6,292 nt of DNA from Gammaproteobacteria bacterium (GTDB lineage Bacteria; Pseudomonadota; Gammaproteobacteria; Steroidobacterales; Steroidobacteraceae), in NCBI GenBank assembly GCA_030040235.1, contig JASHUC010000220.1, positions 1-6,292 of the forward strand, given 5' to 3'. The notes under the pieces are model-generated. The model was not told the DNA's origin. It worked only from the letters and a program-made list of their open reading frames with translations, and did not search any database. The translations under genes were made by a program, and so were the position numbers. Positions 5,266-6,292 of this stretch are shown in pieces; positions within the stretch are counted from its first letter, which is position 1, and every line of letters begins with the position of its first letter.

Positions 5266-6292
5266 GTGACGCCGGATCTCCATGACAATCCACTCGGCAC
5301 CGATGGGTTCGAGTTCGTCGAGTTCACGAGCCCCGATCCCGCGGTGCTCGCTCGGCTGTTCTCCGCGATGGGCTTCACGGCCGTCGGCCGCCATCGCTCC
5401 AAGAACGTCGTGCGCTACAAGCAGGGCAGCATCAACTTCATCCTGAACATGGATCCCCGCGGCCAGGCGGCTGCATTCCGCGGGCTGCACGGCCCGTCGA
5501 TCAATGCGATGGCGTTCCGGGTGCGCGATGCCGCGCGGGCGCTCGCGCTCGCGGTCGAGCGCGGCGCCCAGGAAGTCAAAGGTCTCGTCGGACCCATGGA
5601 GCTCAACATCCCCGCGATCGAGGGTATCGGCGGCTCGATCCTGTACCTGGTGGACCGCTACGGCGCGAGTGACATCTACGACGTCGACTTCGTCGGGATT
5701 CCCGGAGCTGCCGAGGGCGAGAGCGCCGAGAGCGCCGGCCTCACCTATATCGATCACCTCACGCACAACGTGCGGCGCGGCAACATGGAAAAGTGGGCAC
5801 ACTTCTACGAAAGCGTGTTCAACTTTCGCGAGATCCGCTACTTCGACATCGAGGGCAAGGTTACCGGACTTTTCTCGAAGGCCATGACGAGCCCGGACGG
5901 CAAGATCCGCATTCCCCTCAACGAGAGCCAGGACGACAGGTCGCAGATCGAGGAGTTTCTCCACGACTACAAGGGCGAAGGCATCCAGCACGTCGCACTC
6001 GGCACGAGTGATATCTATGCGACAGTCGATCGCATGCTCGAGCGCGGCGTCGAGTTCCAGGACACGCCGGACACCTACTACGAGGCGGTCGAGCGGCGGG
6101 TTCCCGGACACGGCGAAGATCTCGCGCGGCTGCGCGAGCGGCGCATCCTCATCGACGGCGCGCCCACGCAGGGCCAGGGGCTGCTACTGCAGATCTTCAC
6201 GCAGAACGTGGTCGGTCCGTGCTTCTTCGAGATCATTCAGCGCAAAGGAAACGAGGGCTTCGGCGAGGGCAACTTCAAGGCGCTGTTCGAAT
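5266..6292 (+). CDS. hppD: 4-hydroxyphenylpyruvate dioxygenase, 3' end cut by the window
   Basis: The enzyme converts 4-hydroxyphenylpyruvate, CO2-releasing and O2-dependent, to homogentisate in tyrosine catabolism (EC 1.13.11.27), in the cytoplasm. The 342 residues present show two vicinal-oxygen-chelate domains. The iron ligands are His164 (YIDHLTHNV), His242 (GEGIQHVAL) and Glu322 (CFFEIIQRKG), matching the known His161, His240 and Glu322 of the Pseudomonas fluorescens enzyme. IRIPLNES and GFGEGNFKALFE are also typical. Compared with the family length of about 350-360, only the last 15-20 residues are missing. The start is a GTG at 5266, with GAGAGGA eight bases upstream; an ATG at 5282 is out of frame. 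It is probably the first gene of an operon continuing past the window, often with homogentisate dioxygenase, but that cannot be seen. The upstream palindrome is its likely control site. Confidence 0.96.
   Translation, partial: MTPDLHDNPLGTDGFEFVEFTSPDPAVLARLFSAMGFTAVGRHRSKNVVRYKQGSINFILNMDPRGQAAAFRGLHGPSINAMAFRVRDAARALALAVERGAQEVKGLVGPMELNIPAIEGIGGSILYLVDRYGASDIYDVDFVGIPGAAEGESAESAGLTYIDHLTHNVRRGNMEKWAHFYESVFNFREIRYFDIEGKVTGLFSKAMTSPDGKIRIPLNESQDDRSQIEEFLHDYKGEGIQHVALGTSDIYATVDRMLERGVEFQDTPDTYYEAVERRVPGHGEDLARLRERRILIDGAPTQGQGLLLQIFTQNVVGPCFFEIIQRKGNEGFGEGNFKALFE

Noticed and set aside
5221..6111. Long minus-strand open frame of 296 codons opposite hppD
   Set aside because: It is fully antisense to a confidently identified dioxygenase. 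Its Arg/Val/Leu/Asp-rich composition is what reversed GC-rich coding sequence gives, and no family features are seen.

Overview
The window is GC-rich, densely coded chromosomal DNA, most likely from a Pseudomonadota bacterium. The lineage is inferred from protein style: the 4-hydroxyphenylpyruvate dioxygenase closely resembles Pseudomonas-type enzymes, and a domain resembling the SecD P1 domain of gammaproteobacteria is present. No rRNA, tRNA or CRISPR array is visible, so the genus cannot be fixed.

Layout from left to right. (1) 1-204, + strand: the C-terminal end of a transposase, probably IS1634/IS4-like, cut by the window edge. (2) 205-541: no convincing gene; it probably holds the rest of the insertion sequence end and the promoter region of the next gene. 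(3) 542-1648, + strand: an exported alpha/beta hydrolase of the esterase 713 type, with the adjacent-cysteine oxyanion motif and a Ser-Glu-His triad. (4) 1677-3379, - strand: a two-gene operon of a BlaI/MecI-type repressor and an M56 (BlaR1-type) membrane zinc protease, read from a sigma70-like promoter whose -10 box lies in an overlapping palindromic operator. (5) 3491-4108, - strand: a glutathione S-transferase. (6) 4305-5063, + strand: a polytopic membrane protein with an HExxGH motif suggesting a relative of the M50 intramembrane proteases. (7) 5266-6292, + strand: hppD (4-hydroxyphenylpyruvate dioxygenase, tyrosine catabolism), missing only its last residues, behind a 20-bp near-perfect palindrome.

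The most unusual item is the M56 protease. Its periplasmic C-terminus is not a penicillin-binding sensor. It is a region of about 130 residues that reads like the periplasmic P1 domain of SecD. Together with the BlaI-type repressor and the self-overlapping operator, this suggests a BlaR1/BlaI-like transmembrane proteolytic switch in which a SecD-like domain replaces the beta-lactam sensor. No beta-lactamase or other obvious target lies in the window; the only operator copy seen is at the operon's own promoter.

The remaining genes look like independent metabolic or detoxification units. The GST is not of the zeta (maleylacetoacetate isomerase) type, so its closeness to hppD does not make it part of the tyrosine pathway.
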